Assembly: GCA_947494925.1 (NCBI GenBank)
Contig: CANLWS010000002.1
Span: 310,001-374,000 of the forward strand
DNA from: an uncultured Alteromonadaceae bacterium
GTDB lineage: Bacteria; Pseudomonadota; Gammaproteobacteria; Enterobacterales; Alteromonadaceae
Direction: 5' to 3'
DNA: 64,000 nucleotides
Part shown: one piece after another, positions 63,671-64,000 of the stretch
How positions within the stretch are numbered: the stretch's first letter is position 1
Layout: each line of letters opens with the position of its first letter
Notes under the pieces: model-generated
What the model was told of the DNA's origin: nothing
The model's database searches: none
What the model saw: only the letters and a program-made list of their open reading frames with translations
Position numbers and translations under genes: made by a program

Positions 63671-63699
63671 CTCCCCCATCCATCACTTTAAATGGGGGA
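63671..63699 (-). repeat. Hairpin downstream of the PQQ dehydrogenase gene
   Basis: CCCCCAT and ATGGGGG enclose a 15-nt loop, on the minus strand 71 bp after the stop at 63770. There is no good T-run, so terminator function is uncertain. Confidence 0.4.
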
Positions 63700-63769
63700 T
63701 TCGTAGCATCGATTTTCAGATTTAATCTGATGAGGAGACAGTAATTTACCAAACTGAACAGGATCAATC

Positions 63770-64000
63770 CTATTCCAGTGCATAGGCGATGACATAGCCT
63801 CCTTTTCCATCGATAATGCTCTGGGAATCCGTGTAGGTGCCACTTTTCGGATCCCGAGGATAGCGCCAACTTGGGTTAGGCACAGTCACAATCAGATATT
63901 GTTTGCCTGACCTTTCAGACAAATACGTCATAGGCGTCGCTTGACCGCTTCCCGGCAAATCATCTGACCATTTAATTTCACCTGTACGCAGATCGTAAGC
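63770..64000 (-). CDS. PQQ-dependent (quinoprotein) dehydrogenase, C-terminal fragment
   Basis: The last 76 residues of a gene cut by the window edge. AYDLRTGEIKWSDDLPGSGQ followed by ATPMTYLSERSGKQYLIVTV matches the closing blade of the beta-propeller of membrane quinoprotein glucose dehydrogenase-like enzymes. The tail ends GKGGYVIAYALE. These oxidise sugars or alcohols in the periplasm with PQQ and pass electrons to ubiquinone. The substrate cannot be told from this fragment. The open frame runs through position 64000. Confidence 0.82.
   Translation of the reverse strand, partial: AYDLRTGEIKWSDDLPGSGQATPMTYLSERSGKQYLIVTVPNPSWRYPRDPKSGTYTDSQSIIDGKGGYVIAYALE

Noticed and set aside
63630-63869. 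Minus-strand frame of 79 codons after the PQQ dehydrogenase
   Set aside because: It overlaps the dehydrogenase C-terminus in another phase and spans the downstream hairpin; its composition is not protein-like.
1-64000. CRISPR array, toxin-antitoxin pair, restriction or other defence system
   Set aside because: No regularly spaced repeats, cas genes or recognisable defence proteins were found on either strand.

Overview
The window looks like chromosomal DNA of a marine gammaproteobacterium of the order Alteromonadales (Alteromonadaceae-like; an inference from gene content, protein similarity and low-40s GC, with no rRNA to confirm it). Most of it is core chromosome. It includes rplY-pth-ychF, a tRNA operon, ubiF, the miaB-phoH(ybeZ)-ybeY-corC-lnt operon, greA, carAB, dapB and grpE-dnaK-dnaJ. 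Accessory genes for polysaccharide use, secretion, transport and stress are interspersed. Non-ATG starts are common: TTG for the chemoreceptor, pth, the AGCS transporter, the TetR gene, ubiF and the first PH-domain gene, and probably CTG for lnt. No rRNA, CRISPR array, intact insertion sequence or prophage was seen.

Layout. 0.2-4.5 kb: chemoreceptor, then rplY, pth, ychF. 4.5-7.8 kb (minus): PEP-CTERM/choice-of-anchor L protein, peptidoglycan-binding-like protein and GT-B glycosyltransferase. 8-10.7 kb: an unknown protein, and a LysR regulator divergent from an SRPBCC protein. 10.9-11.35 kb: tRNA-Met, -Leu and two identical tRNA-Gln with a clear promoter and terminator. 11.4-15.5 kb: AGCS symporter and TonB-dependent receptor. 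15.5-16.7 kb: an AhpD/CMD-like protein divergent from a TetR regulator, with two perfect 18-bp operators between them. 16.7-24.8 kb: a small membrane protein hidden behind ubiF, ubiF, an sRNA candidate, a DMT exporter, then miaB-phoH-ybeY-corC-lnt. In E. coli, as I recall it, the metT tRNA operon, lnt-ybeXYZ-miaB and ubiF also lie together, so this block is an ancestral neighbourhood with insertions. 24.8-36.9 kb: amidohydrolase, DMT transporter/MocR pair, secreted alpha/beta hydrolase, old-yellow-enzyme homologue, GH3 beta-glucosidase, SrpA-like catalase and several small unknowns. A 76-bp palindrome resembling a miniature mobile element lies in this stretch.

36.9-43.2 kb (minus): greA, carB, carA, dapB, plus a short broken frame just upstream of dapB that reads as protein except for one in-frame TGA. 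43.3-48.4 kb: a short PEP-CTERM protein followed 11 bp later by a large secreted pullulanase with three C-terminal repeat domains. 49-51.8 kb: two overlapping PH-domain membrane genes (YdbS/YdbT type) and a cytochrome b561. 52.1-53.5 kb: a MarR gene divergent from a four-helix membrane protein and an ABM-domain protein, with palindromes over both core promoter elements. This module sits between the cytochrome b561 and a cytochrome c' gene, which are often neighbours elsewhere. 54.3-58.3 kb: dnaJ, dnaK and grpE (minus) with a textbook sigma-32 promoter. 58.5-64 kb: an SSS-type hybrid histidine kinase, an unknown protein, a TPR/aspartyl-hydroxylase protein and the C-terminus of a PQQ-dependent dehydrogenase cut by the window edge.

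The least ordinary items are the hidden 57-aa membrane protein gene, the TGA-interrupted frame before dapB, the intergenic sRNA candidate, the 76-bp palindromic element, the MarR and TetR operator architectures, and the terminator in the carAB leader. I saw no convincing multi-gene system of an unknown class. All functional calls come from reading the sequence; no searches were run.
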